From Deltaproteobacteria bacterium (GTDB taxonomy: Bacteria; Desulfobacterota; DSM-4660; Desulfatiglandales; HGW-15), in assembly GCA_019308985.1 (NCBI GenBank), contig JAFDHB010000118.1, forward strand, positions 1-10,961: a stretch of DNA of 10,961 bases, written 5' to 3'. The position numbers and the translations under genes are program-made. Position 1 is the stretch's first letter. Every line of letters begins with the position of its first letter. Below are positions 1-6,018 of the stretch, one piece after another. The notes beneath the pieces were generated by a model. It had not been told where the DNA came from, did not search any database, and saw only the letters and a program-made list of their open reading frames with translations.

Positions 1-62
1 GATTTGTTTCCTGTTTCTATTTTCGAATTTCGAAATTGTTTTTTCTCAAAGGCCTGAAACGG

Positions 63-68
63 TATAAC
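63..68 (+). promoter_or_regulatory. Possible -10 box upstream of the gcvH-like gene
   Basis: TATAAC matches the sigma-70 -10 consensus at five of six positions and lies about 75 bases before the preferred start of the GcvH-like gene. The -35 side is poor: a TTGTTT at 36-41 is 21 bases away, too far, and the T-rich 41-46 is only a weak match. This is a guess from consensus alone. Confidence 0.2.
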
Positions 69-80
69 CTTTTCAATTCT

Positions 81-97
81 CACCGGCATAGCCGGTG
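81..97 (+). other. Perfect 7-bp GC-rich hairpin in the gcvH-like leader
   Basis: CACCGGC (81-87) and GCCGGTG (91-97) are perfect inverted repeats around a three-base ATA loop. No T-run follows on either strand, so it is not a clear intrinsic terminator. It lies between the possible promoter and the ribosome binding site, so it could be an operator or a 5'-UTR hairpin, or the end of a gene left of the window. The structure is visible; the role is unknown. Confidence 0.35.
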
Positions 98-127
98 GAT
101 TAGTAGCGATTTAGGTGAGTGAAATAG

Positions 128-135
128 AAAGGAGG
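128..135 (+). promoter_or_regulatory. Shine-Dalgarno site fixing the gcvH-like start at 145
   Basis: AAAGGAGG lies nine bases before the ATG at 145. It falls inside the longer reading frame that opens with GTG at 115, which argues that the GTG is not the start and that translation begins at 145. Confidence 0.7.
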
Positions 136-144
136 AACAGAAGG

Positions 145-576
145 ATGGAGATACAGGGTTACAACATGCCGGAGGATCTTTACTACGAGGAACACCATTT
201 CTGGGTCAAGGAGGAGGGTGACCTACTCGTGATGGGATTGGACGATTTCGGCCAGAAGATGGCAGGTGAAATTGTCTACGTTCAACTCCCGCCCGAAGGG
301 AAGAAGCTGAAGGCAGGCAAATCCTTTGCAAAGATGGAATCAGGGAAATGGCTGGGGAAGATCTACGCGCCGGTAAACGGGGAGCTGGTGGAGATCAACG
401 AGGAACTGGAAACAAACCCCACCCTGATAAACGAAGATTGTTACGGCGAGGGGTGGATGTACAAGATAAGGCCCGATGACAAGGGGGAGCTGGCAAACCT
501 GATTCACGGGCCGGAGGCCATTGAGAAGTGGTTATTGGCCGACATAGAGAAGTACTCCAAGGAAGCGGAGAAATAG
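145..576 (+). CDS. GcvH-like lipoyl carrier protein
   Basis: A 143-residue protein of the glycine cleavage H / lipoyl-domain fold, slightly longer than typical GcvH (about 125-130). The N-terminal part has the family's YxxxHxW-like segment (YYEEHHFW, 13-20) and GLDDFGQKMAGEIVYVQLP (31-49). The lipoyl site is at residues 64-75, MESGKWLGKIYA, with Lys68 in the place of the lipoylated lysine of the usual ESVKAASDVYA. The C-terminal part keeps NPTLINED and YGEGWMYKI (100-108). The residues around Lys68 (GKWLGK) differ from canonical GcvH and Cys99 replaces the usual Pro before YGEGW. No gcvT, gcvP or lpd is nearby. The next gene starts 21 bp downstream and is an HdrD-like protein, with a lipoate ligase after that. 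Known for the family: the lipoyl arm carries aminomethyl or electrons between active sites. Inferred: here it serves as a redox carrier rather than in glycine cleavage, though it could still be an ordinary GcvH paralog. Confidence 0.85.
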   Translation: MEIQGYNMPEDLYYEEHHFWVKEEGDLLVMGLDDFGQKMAGEIVYVQLPPEGKKLKAGKSFAKMESGKWLGKIYAPVNGELVEINEELETNPTLINEDCYGEGWMYKIRPDDKGELANLIHGPEAIEKWLLADIEKYSKEAEK

Positions 577-597
577 CCGGGGGAGACATGGAGGTGT

Positions 598-1785
598 ATG
601 GCCAATAGGGATTACAGCGTAAGGCAACTCCTGGAACTGGTATCCTGTACCGAGTGCCGGCTGTGCGCCGAGGTATGCCCTGCCGTAACGGCCTCGGGCA
701 GGGGGGAGTTGTCCGGTATATACCGTATCAAGGGCCTCAAGGAGGTAATAAGGAAAAGGGGGGGGCTCACGGTTAGGATCTTGGGGAGGAAAGGCCCGAG
801 CAGGGAGGAGTTGAAGCGGTTCTCGGATACAGTATTCAGGTGCACCCTGTGCGGGAACTGCGAGGAGATTTGCCCAGTGGGTTTGCGCCTGAAGAACCTG
901 TGGCTTTCCCTGCGGCAGGACATGGTTCATTCCGAGACCTATCCCGAGAAGATAGAGATGATCAAAGAGAACCTCCAGGAGAGCCGCAATGTGTTTGCCG
1001 AGGACAACGAAGAACGTGCCGAATGGATAGAAGACATGAGGTACAGGCCCAAGGGGGAGCTCATAAAGGACAGGGCAGAGGTTGTCTATTTCACGGGGTG
1101 CGTGGCTTCCTATTTCCCCATGGCCCAAAAGATACCCATGGCACTTGCAGAAATACTGGACATAGCTGGTATTGATTTCACCCTCCTGGGCGGAGAGGAG
1201 TGGTGCTGTGGCTTCCCTTTGCTGGGTGCCGGCTTGAAAGAGACGGCCGGAGAGTTTATCGAGCATAATATCCAAGCGGTCAAGGAAAAGGGGGGCAGGC
1301 GGATTGTCTTTGCCTGCCCGACGTGCTACCAGATGTGGCGAGAGTATTACCCCCCCGAATTTCACCTAAGCCACGCCACAGAATTTCTCTTTGAGTTGAT
1401 CAGGGGCAAGTTTGTTTCCCCGAAATCATTATCCATGAAAGTGACATATCATGACCCCTGTGATCTGGGCCGAGGCGCGAGGGTCTTTGAGGAGCCGAGA
1501 AAGGTGATCAGCTCTATACCCGGGGTGAAACTCGTGGAACTTCCCAGGAGCCGCGAACACACCCGGTGTTGCGGGGGAGGCGGCAACCTGGAGATGATAG
1601 ATCCGAAACTCTCCGCAGAAATCTCCAAGAGGAAGATCGATGAGATCATCCAGACCGGTGCCCAGGCGGTAATAACATCCTGCCAGCAGTGCGTGAGGAC
1701 AATGACCACCTATGTCAAGAGGAACAAGATCCCCCTGGAGGTCATGGACATAACCGAGCTGGTCCTGAAGGCGGTCCGAAGCTAG
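598..1785 (+). CDS. HdrD/GlpC-type iron-sulfur protein with two CCG domains
   Basis: A 395-residue soluble protein of the heterodisulfide reductase subunit D / GlpC / GlcF superfamily. The N-terminal ferredoxin-like part has two 4Fe-4S motifs: Cys17, 20, 23, 27 (CTECRLCAEVCP) and Cys82, 85, 88, 92 (CTLCGNCEEICP). Two cysteine-rich CCG domains follow, both complete: Cys168, Cys203-204, Cys240/243 and Cys288, Cys324-325, Cys362/365. The spacings fit CX(31-39)CCX(35-36)CxxC. In HdrB/HdrD such domains hold non-cubane Fe-S clusters that reduce disulfides. No membrane helix, flavin domain or molybdopterin domain is visible, so electron-transfer partners must be separate proteins. It sits 21 bp after the GcvH-like gene, almost surely in one transcript. 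A GGAGG at 590-594 lies only three bases before the ATG, and an earlier GGGGGAGA (579-586) is also available. Family membership is firm. The substrate is not known; a lipoyl dithiol is the inference from context, while a GlpC-like electron transfer role for an unseen dehydrogenase is the alternative. Confidence 0.9.
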   Translation: MANRDYSVRQLLELVSCTECRLCAEVCPAVTASGRGELSGIYRIKGLKEVIRKRGGLTVRILGRKGPSREELKRFSDTVFRCTLCGNCEEICPVGLRLKNLWLSLRQDMVHSETYPEKIEMIKENLQESRNVFAEDNEERAEWIEDMRYRPKGELIKDRAEVVYFTGCVASYFPMAQKIPMALAEILDIAGIDFTLLGGEEWCCGFPLLGAGLKETAGEFIEHNIQAVKEKGGRRIVFACPTCYQMWREYYPPEFHLSHATEFLFELIRGKFVSPKSLSMKVTYHDPCDLGRGARVFEEPRKVISSIPGVKLVELPRSREHTRCCGGGGNLEMIDPKLSAEISKRKIDEIIQTGAQAVITSCQQCVRTMTTYVKRNKIPLEVMDITELVLKAVRS

Positions 1786-1804
1786 AGCACTCGACATCAT
1801 TTAT

Positions 1805-1987
1805 CCCGAATTTCGCAAGGGTTGGGGCAAAACTCAGAATTGCAAACCCTTTTTGATCTTTTCTATTCACCTTTTTGGTGAATTGATTTTCAAGGGTAGG
1901 GGAGCCTTTAGGCCTACAAGTAGCCAATATTATGAAGAATTTAGGATCGTAAACGATCCCCTGCCCAAGAGCCTTGCGAAATTCGGG
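1805..1987. repeat. Inverted-repeat element A, 183 bp
   Basis: The ends are perfect 16-bp inverted repeats: CCCGAATTTCGCAAGG (1805-1820) and CCTTGCGAAATTCGGG (1972-1987). The pairing continues loosely inward (TTGGGGCA against TTGGGCA). Inside are two smaller hairpins: ATTCACC/GGTGAAT (1865-1871/1877-1883) and GGATCGT/ACGATCC (1944-1950/1953-1959). No open frame of note is present. It shares AAAACTCAGAATTG (1829-1842) with element B (13 of 14 bases) and also TTCGCAA-type ends. It looks like a small non-autonomous or REP-like repeat. No flanking target duplication was identified. Confidence 0.65.
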
Positions 1988-2010
1988 TTTATGGATTGAT
2001 TCGTTAGGGA

Positions 2011-2094
2011 TGACCGGCGACGGAGGACAGCCGACCGACGACCGACGACAGAGAGCAGAAGGAAAAGGAAAGTGACGAGTCACAAGTGACAAGA
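2011..2094. repeat. Degenerate heptanucleotide tandem array
   Basis: About twelve imperfect 7-base units run in unbroken phase from 2011. The clearest are CGACCGA (2032-2038), CGACCGA (2039-2045) and CGACAGA (2046-2052), and later GACGAGT (2074-2080), CACAAGT (2081-2087), GACAAGA (2088-2094). The unit sequence drifts but the period stays. Degenerate heptamer arrays are known in intergenic DNA of several bacterial lineages (the STRR repeats of heterocystous cyanobacteria are the classic case). No coding potential is apparent. Confidence 0.65.
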
Positions 2095-2113
2095 TCAGCC
2101 AGATTGACAAAAT

Positions 2114-2171
2114 AGACGAAACAGACGAGACAGACCAATGAAACGAATAAAACCAATTAGACCAATGAGAC
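2114..2171. repeat. Degenerate nonanucleotide tandem array
   Basis: Six 9-base units and a partial one in phase: AGACGAAAC, AGACGAGAC, AGACCAATG, AAACGAATA, AAACCAATT, AGACCAATG, then AGAC. The third and sixth units are identical. A weaker unit (TGACAAAAT, 2105-2113) precedes them. The period changes from the 7 bases of the array just upstream to 9 here. Confidence 0.7.
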
Positions 2172-2182
2172 TTCCCCAAACC

Positions 2183-2210
2183 TTGAATCTTGAACTTTGA
2201 ACATTGAACC
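2183..2210. repeat. TTGAACN heptamer array, four units
   Basis: Four consecutive 7-base units: TTGAATC, TTGAACT, TTGAACA, TTGAACC, followed by a partial TT. It ends about 60 bases before the lipoate ligase start. This completes the 480-bp spacer between the HdrD-like and ligase genes, which otherwise holds only element A and the two arrays upstream; a short GGCCAA/TTGGCC hairpin (2228-2243) sits between this array and the ligase. Confidence 0.7.
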
Positions 2211-2254
2211 TTTTCCACAACATGATTGGCCAACCTTTTGGCCCTAGCTCGTGG

Positions 2255-2260
2255 AAGGAG
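2255..2260 (+). promoter_or_regulatory. Shine-Dalgarno site fixing the lipoate ligase start at 2269
   Basis: AAGGAG ends eight bases before the ATG at 2269. It lies inside the longer frame opening with GTG at 2251, and the protein begins with the family-typical strand (MKLYNLG) only at 2269. Confidence 0.65.
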
Positions 2261-2268
2261 ATGTTGAT

Positions 2269-3321
2269 ATGAAACTCTATAACCTGGGTAAAATACCCTG
2301 GCAGGAAACACAGACTGTCTACCATGCCCTGGCCGGGCTGGGCAGGGAAGCCTTGAGCCTCGTATCTCCTGCAAGTCCATACGTATGCATAGGGTTCCAC
2401 CAGGATGCGGAACAGGAGGTGGACATGGGATTTTGCAGGGAAAGGGGCATCCCGGTCTTCCGCAGGGAGGTGGGAGGTGGCGCAGTGTACCTGGACGGTG
2501 ATCAACTCTTTTTCCACCTCGTTCTCAGAAAGGAGAACCCGATAGTGCCCGGCAGGAAGGAGGCGTTCTACAGGAAGTTTCTACAGCCGGTCATCAATGT
2601 CTACCGCCACATCGGAATTCAGGCCGAATACAAGCCGGTGAATGACGTGGTCGTGGAAAACCGTAAGATATCCGGCACGGGGGCGGCGGAGATCGGGGAA
2701 TGCGTCGTCTTTGTGGGCAACCTCATAGTGGATTTCAACTACGAGATGATGAGCAGGGTCCTCAAGGTCCCTGACGAGAAATTCCGCGACAAGGTCCACA
2801 AGACCTTGGAGGAAAACCTGAGCACCGTAAGGAGGGAACTTGGGGAGGAGAATGCGGCCAGGTGGGATGAAACCACCTTGAATAGGCTCATGGCGGACGA
2901 GTTCTCAAGGATTGTTGGGCCGATGGAGGCCTCTGAGATCGATCCCCTGTTGCGGGAAAAAATGGACCAGTTGGAAAAGACCATGAACACTGACCAATGG
3001 CTCTACCAGACCAGGAGAAAGGGGGTGAGGGGCAGGCAGGTAAAGATCAGTGCCGGGGCTCAACTCCTCCACAGGGTGCAAAAGGCACAGGGTGGATTGA
3101 TCCGGGCGGACATTGAGGTTATTGACGGCAGGTTCAAGAACGTCTATCTGTCCGGGGATTTTTTCTGTTTCCCTGAAAAAGGAGTGGAATGGATCGAGGA
3201 ATCCCTCCGGGGCAAGGCGGTTGGGGAGGCCAAGGACATAGTTGAAAGCATATACGAAGAGAAGGGGCTGGAGACCCCGGGCATCCGTGTGGAGGACTGG
3301 ATTGAGGTGCTCAAGGCTTGA
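2269..3321 (+). CDS. Lipoate-protein ligase A family, two-domain
   Basis: A 350-residue cofactor ligase, similar in length to E. coli LplA (338). The catalytic domain (about 1-240) carries the RRxxGGGAV motif as RREVGGGAVY (65-74), followed by DGDQLFFHLVL, then the ND and KISG motifs: Asn125-Asp126 and Lys133-Ile-Ser-Gly, with Lys133 at the catalytic lysine position. The accessory C-terminal domain follows (about 265-345: ADIEVIDGRFKNVYLSGDF and ESLRGK). In the family, lipoate plus ATP gives lipoyl-AMP, and the lipoyl group is then moved to a target lysine. The His normally found in the GGGxVxHD motif is Leu75 here, although Asp76 remains. Its position downstream of a GcvH-like protein suggests that protein as its target (inference). 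A repeat-filled spacer separates it from the upstream pair, so it may have its own promoter. Octanoate transfer is the main alternative within the fold. Confidence 0.87.
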   Translation: MKLYNLGKIPWQETQTVYHALAGLGREALSLVSPASPYVCIGFHQDAEQEVDMGFCRERGIPVFRREVGGGAVYLDGDQLFFHLVLRKENPIVPGRKEAFYRKFLQPVINVYRHIGIQAEYKPVNDVVVENRKISGTGAAEIGECVVFVGNLIVDFNYEMMSRVLKVPDEKFRDKVHKTLEENLSTVRRELGEENAARWDETTLNRLMADEFSRIVGPMEASEIDPLLREKMDQLEKTMNTDQWLYQTRRKGVRGRQVKISAGAQLLHRVQKAQGGLIRADIEVIDGRFKNVYLSGDFFCFPEKGVEWIEESLRGKAVGEAKDIVESIYEEKGLETPGIRVEDWIEVLKA

Positions 3322-3323
3322 CA

Positions 3324-3493
3324 TTCGCAAAAAGATTGTTAATTGTTTAATTTTCTTTAATCTTATTAATAATGCTTGCTTAAAACTTAGAATTGATCGA
3401 TTCGTAAAAAACCAGAAGTTTGCCTCTTCTGTCACTCCTGCCCCGCACTTAAGATGCGGGGCCGGAGTGACGGGCTACGGGACTTTTTGCGAA
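3324..3493. repeat. Inverted-repeat element B, 170 bp, upstream of kaiC
   Basis: The ends TTCGCAAAAAG (3324-3334) and CTTTTTGCGAA (3483-3493) are perfect 11-bp inverted repeats. The interior is AT-rich on the left (3335-3420) and carries a strong GC-rich hairpin on the right. AAAACTTAGAATTG (3382-3395) matches element A at 13 of 14 bases. The element starts three bases after the lipoate ligase stop and ends 29 bases before the kaiC start, so it fills the whole spacer. The AT-rich half contains -10-like words such as AATAAT (3368-3373), but no convincing -35 at proper spacing. Confidence 0.6.
3431..3471. repeat. Long hairpin inside element B
   Basis: GTCACTCCTGCCCCGCA (3431-3447) pairs with TGCGGGGCCGGAGTGAC (3455-3471) over 17 positions with a single mismatch around a 7-base loop. 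This is a REP-like unit. A T-run occurs only about 12 bases later (CTTTTT, 3483-3488), so a terminator role for the ligase transcript is possible but not well supported. Confidence 0.6.
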
Positions 3494-3522
3494 GCCATCA
3501 AAATTAGACAGAAACGAGAACA

Positions 3523-5250
3523 ATGAGCAGAAAGAAAGCTAAGCCGCCCCTCGATATGCTGGAAAAATGCCCGACCGGTATCCAGGGGCTGGATGAAATT
3601 ACAGGGGGCGGACTGCCCAGGGGACGTCCTACCCTTGTTTGCGGGGGGCCGGGTTGCGGCAAGACACTCCTTTCCATGGAATTCCTGGTACATGGCTGTG
3701 AAAAATATAAAGAGCCGGGTGTCTTTGTGACCTTCGAAGAGACACCTGAGGATCTGGCAAGAAACATGGCATCCTTGGGCTTTGACTTGAAAGGGATGGT
3801 GGCCCGGAAGAAGATGGTGATCGATCACGTGCGCATAGAGAGATCCGAGATCGAGGAGACGGGTGAATATGATCTTGAGGGGCTCTTTGTCAGGCTGGGG
3901 TATGCCATTGATGCCATCAGTGCCAAGCGAGTCGTCATGGATACGGTGGAGTCACTCTTCGATGCACTGCCGAACGAAGGGATCGTGAGAGCCGAGCTGC
4001 GTCGCCTTTTCGGATGGCTGAAAGACAAGGGCGTCACGGCCATCATAACAGGGGAGAGAGGCGATAGGACCTTGACGCGGCGCGGCCTGGAAGAGTACGT
4101 CTCAGACTGTGTCATTTTCCTGGACCACCGGCTGGAGGCGGATATTTCCACCCGAAGGTTGCAGGTGATCAAGTACCGGGGTTCAGTGCACGGTACCAAC
4201 GCGTACCCTTTTCTCATAAATGATCAAGGGATATCGGTAATGCCTATTACCTCCCTTGGGCTGGATCATTCCGCCAGCACGGAACGGGTTTCAAGCGGCA
4301 TAAAGAGGCTGGACCCTGTCCTGGGAGGTCATGGATACTGGAGGGGAAGCACGGTCTTGATAACCGGGACCGCTGGTACGGGCAAGACCACCGTGGCGGC
4401 CAGCTTTGCCGATGCCTCGTGCCGGAGAAAAGAGCGTGTGCTTTATTTTGCATTCGAGGAATCCGAGGACCAGATCCTCCGGAACATGCGCTCTGTGGGT
4501 ATTAATCTCGAGCCCTGGGTCAAGAAAGGCCTGCTCAGATTCTTTGCCACCCGTTCAACCCTTTACGGTCTCGAGATGCACCTGGCCCTCATGAACCGCG
4601 TCATCGTCGATTTTAGACCCGATGCAGTAATCCTGGATCCAATCAGCGCTTTCAGCCTCCTGGGCACTGGGCAAGAGATAAAGCAGATGCTGATCCGCCT
4701 GATAGATCACCTGAAGATGAACCAGATAACCACCCTGCTGACGTGCCTTACCATAGGGGGGCAGCCCTTAGAGTTTACGGAGGTGGGGATCTCATCCCTG
4801 GCGGATACCTGGTTGGTGTTGCGTGATGTGGAGGTCAACGGGGAGAGGAATTACCTGATGTACGTCTTGAAATCAAGGGGCATGGCCCATTCCAACCAGG
4901 TCAGGGAGTTCGTGATCACGGACAGGGGCATCGAGCTCTTGGACGTATATATCGGCGGCGGAGAAGTGTTGACCGGTTCTGCCAGGCTGGCCCAGGAGGC
5001 CAGGGAAAGGCTGGAACACTTGGCCCGTCGGCAGGAGATAGACCGCCTCAAGCTGGACCTTGAGCGCAAGCGAAAGGTTATGGAGGCCCGGATCAGTGCG
5101 CTGCGCGCCCAGTTTGAGTCAGAGGAGGATGGTATCCTAAAAAGGCTCCGTGAAATCGAGAACATGGAAAAGCGTGCGGCGGAGGATCGGGAGGAGATGG
5201 CCAAAAGGCGACAGGCCGACCATGATTCTCCGCCCAGGGGCAGCAAATGA
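3523..5250 (+). CDS. kaiC: KaiC-family double-RecA ATPase with coiled-coil tail
   Basis: A 575-residue KaiC homolog with two tandem RecA domains. The first has the Walker A GGPGCGKT (41-48), the catalytic Glu pair EE (72-73) in FEETPEDLARNMASLG, and Walker B ending at Asp140 (RVVMD). The second has GTAGTGKT (282-289), EE (312-313) in FEESEDQILRNMRSVG, and Walker B ending at Asp372 (AVILD). Both keep the residues for ATP hydrolysis. The segment matching the phosphorylated Ser-Thr pair of cyanobacterial KaiC (ISTITD) is ISSLAD, giving Ser424-Ser425, so phosphorylation is still possible. After the KaiC core (about residue 485) comes a roughly 75-residue charged helical extension rich in heptad-like Leu/Glu/Arg, likely a coiled coil; cyanobacterial KaiC lacks this and has 519 residues. 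Rhodobacter sphaeroides KaiC also has a C-terminal coiled coil and works without KaiA. The ribosome site is weak (purine-rich, no clear GGAG). Two kaiB genes follow after 51 bp. A timing or stress-signalling role is inferred; a true clock is not shown. Confidence 0.93.
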   Translation: MSRKKAKPPLDMLEKCPTGIQGLDEITGGGLPRGRPTLVCGGPGCGKTLLSMEFLVHGCEKYKEPGVFVTFEETPEDLARNMASLGFDLKGMVARKKMVIDHVRIERSEIEETGEYDLEGLFVRLGYAIDAISAKRVVMDTVESLFDALPNEGIVRAELRRLFGWLKDKGVTAIITGERGDRTLTRRGLEEYVSDCVIFLDHRLEADISTRRLQVIKYRGSVHGTNAYPFLINDQGISVMPITSLGLDHSASTERVSSGIKRLDPVLGGHGYWRGSTVLITGTAGTGKTTVAASFADASCRRKERVLYFAFEESEDQILRNMRSVGINLEPWVKKGLLRFFATRSTLYGLEMHLALMNRVIVDFRPDAVILDPISAFSLLGTGQEIKQMLIRLIDHLKMNQITTLLTCLTIGGQPLEFTEVGISSLADTWLVLRDVEVNGERNYLMYVLKSRGMAHSNQVREFVITDRGIELLDVYIGGGEVLTGSARLAQEARERLEHLARRQEIDRLKLDLERKRKVMEARISALRAQFESEEDGILKRLREIENMEKRAAEDREEMAKRRQADHDSPPRGSK

Positions 5251-5301
5251 AGGAGGATAGAACCGGCGCAGAACAATCGCAATATCAACAAGGAGTTAAT
5301 G

Positions 5302-5655
5302 ATGGGATCGAAAAGTACGGTCCGAGCGAAGGGGGTAGGGGATTCAAGAAAGGCAAAGACCAATGGTGAAGTCTATATCTTGCGTCTTTACGTGGCAGGG
5401 CAGACGCCGAACTGTCTGAGTGCGTTTGCGAACCTCAAGAAGATCTGCGAAGATCGCCTTAAGGGGAGATATCGTATAGAGGTGATAGATCTCCTGGAGG
5501 ACCCGCAACTGGCAGCAGGGGACCAGATCCTGGCCGTACCAACGCTCGTAAGGAAGCTCCCGCCACCCGTGAAAAAGATAATAGGTAATCTTTCCAACAC
5601 CGAACGCGTACTGGTAGGCCTTGACATTCGTCCAGGCCGGAAGGGAGAAACTTGA
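5302..5655 (+). CDS. kaiB: KaiB-family protein 1
   Basis: A 117-residue KaiB homolog starting at the second of two adjacent ATGs, since AGGAG (5291-5295) is six bases before 5302 and only three before 5299. It keeps nearly all of the cyanobacterial KaiB signature: LYVAGQTPN (29-37), [19 protein letters not shown] (60-78), AVPT (78-81, with the fold's proline at 80), [10 protein letters not shown] (86-95) and VLVGLDI (103-109). The Asp of the common GDLS motif is Asn here (GNLS, 95-98). The first 20 or so residues are an extra charged N-terminal tail. KaiB binds the first KaiC ring after switching to a thioredoxin-like fold, and the motif content suggests that partnership with the KaiC encoded just upstream. 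Confidence 0.92.
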   Translation: MGSKSTVRAKGVGDSRKAKTNGEVYILRLYVAGQTPNCLSAFANLKKICEDRLKGRYRIEVIDLLEDPQLAAGDQILAVPTLVRKLPPPVKKIIGNLSNTERVLVGLDIRPGRKGET

Positions 5656-5987
5656 TGCCAAGGAAAGCTCGCTCTAGGAATGCAACGGGGACCTTTGAGA
5701 GGGGACTGTCAAGCGGGGAACAGGAGTCATACAATCTGAGCCTTTACGTGGCTGGGATGACATCACGATCCCTTCGGGCAATCGATAATATCAAGGATTT
5801 ATGCAGCAAATATCTGGAAGGGAGATACGATCTGGAAATAATCGACATATACCAGGCCCCCAAAAGGGCTTCGGAAGACCAGATCGTTGCGGCCCCCACC
5901 CTGATCAAGCGCACACCCGGCCCGGTGCGTCGTTTGGTGGGTGATTTGTCTAACCTGGACAGACTGGTTTTAGCCTTGAACCTATGA
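5655..5987 (+). CDS. KaiB-family protein 2
   Basis: A 110-residue second KaiB homolog. Its ATG overlaps the stop of the first kaiB by one base (TGATG, 5653-5657), with AAGGGAGA (5641-5648) seven bases upstream, so the two are probably translationally coupled. It keeps LYVAG (30-34), EIIDIYQAPKRASEDQIVA (61-79), AAPT (79-82) and VGDLSNLDRLVLALNL (95-110). It has lost the PN of TPN (TSR) and the LPPP turn (RTPGP), and the end is ALNL in place of GLDL. It is therefore clearly diverged from the first copy, more like the divergent KaiB paralogs than like clock KaiB. It ends 44 bases before the preferred start of the histidine kinase. A partner in KaiC output to the kinase is plausible but inferred. 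Confidence 0.9.
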   Translation: MPRKARSRNATGTFERGLSSGEQESYNLSLYVAGMTSRSLRAIDNIKDLCSKYLEGRYDLEIIDIYQAPKRASEDQIVAAPTLIKRTPGPVRRLVGDLSNLDRLVLALNL

Positions 5988-6018
5988 AGCCGTGTATGTA
6001 AAGCATAATGAGGCTGTT

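Noticed and set aside
145..576. Canonical glycine cleavage operon
   Set aside because: No aminomethyltransferase, glycine dehydrogenase or dihydrolipoamide dehydrogenase gene is in the window; the adjoining gene is an HdrD-like protein. Parts outside the window cannot be excluded.
532..1365. A 277-codon open frame on the minus strand
   Set aside because: It lies opposite the HdrD-like gene, whose cysteine motifs are all in place on the + strand. The minus-strand translation shows no family features and the frame is a shadow.
2011..2210. CRISPR array
   Set aside because: Units are 7-9 bases and contiguous, with no spacers and no cas genes nearby.
1742..2380. A 212-codon minus-strand frame across the repeat-filled spacer
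   Set aside because: It runs through element A, the tandem arrays and into the lipoate ligase gene. The translation is low-complexity and there is no protein-family motif.
3431..3488. Intrinsic terminator after the lipoate ligase
   Set aside because: The hairpin is strong, but the T-run starts 12 bases after the stem and belongs to the end of the inverted-repeat element, so the structure is better explained as a repeat.
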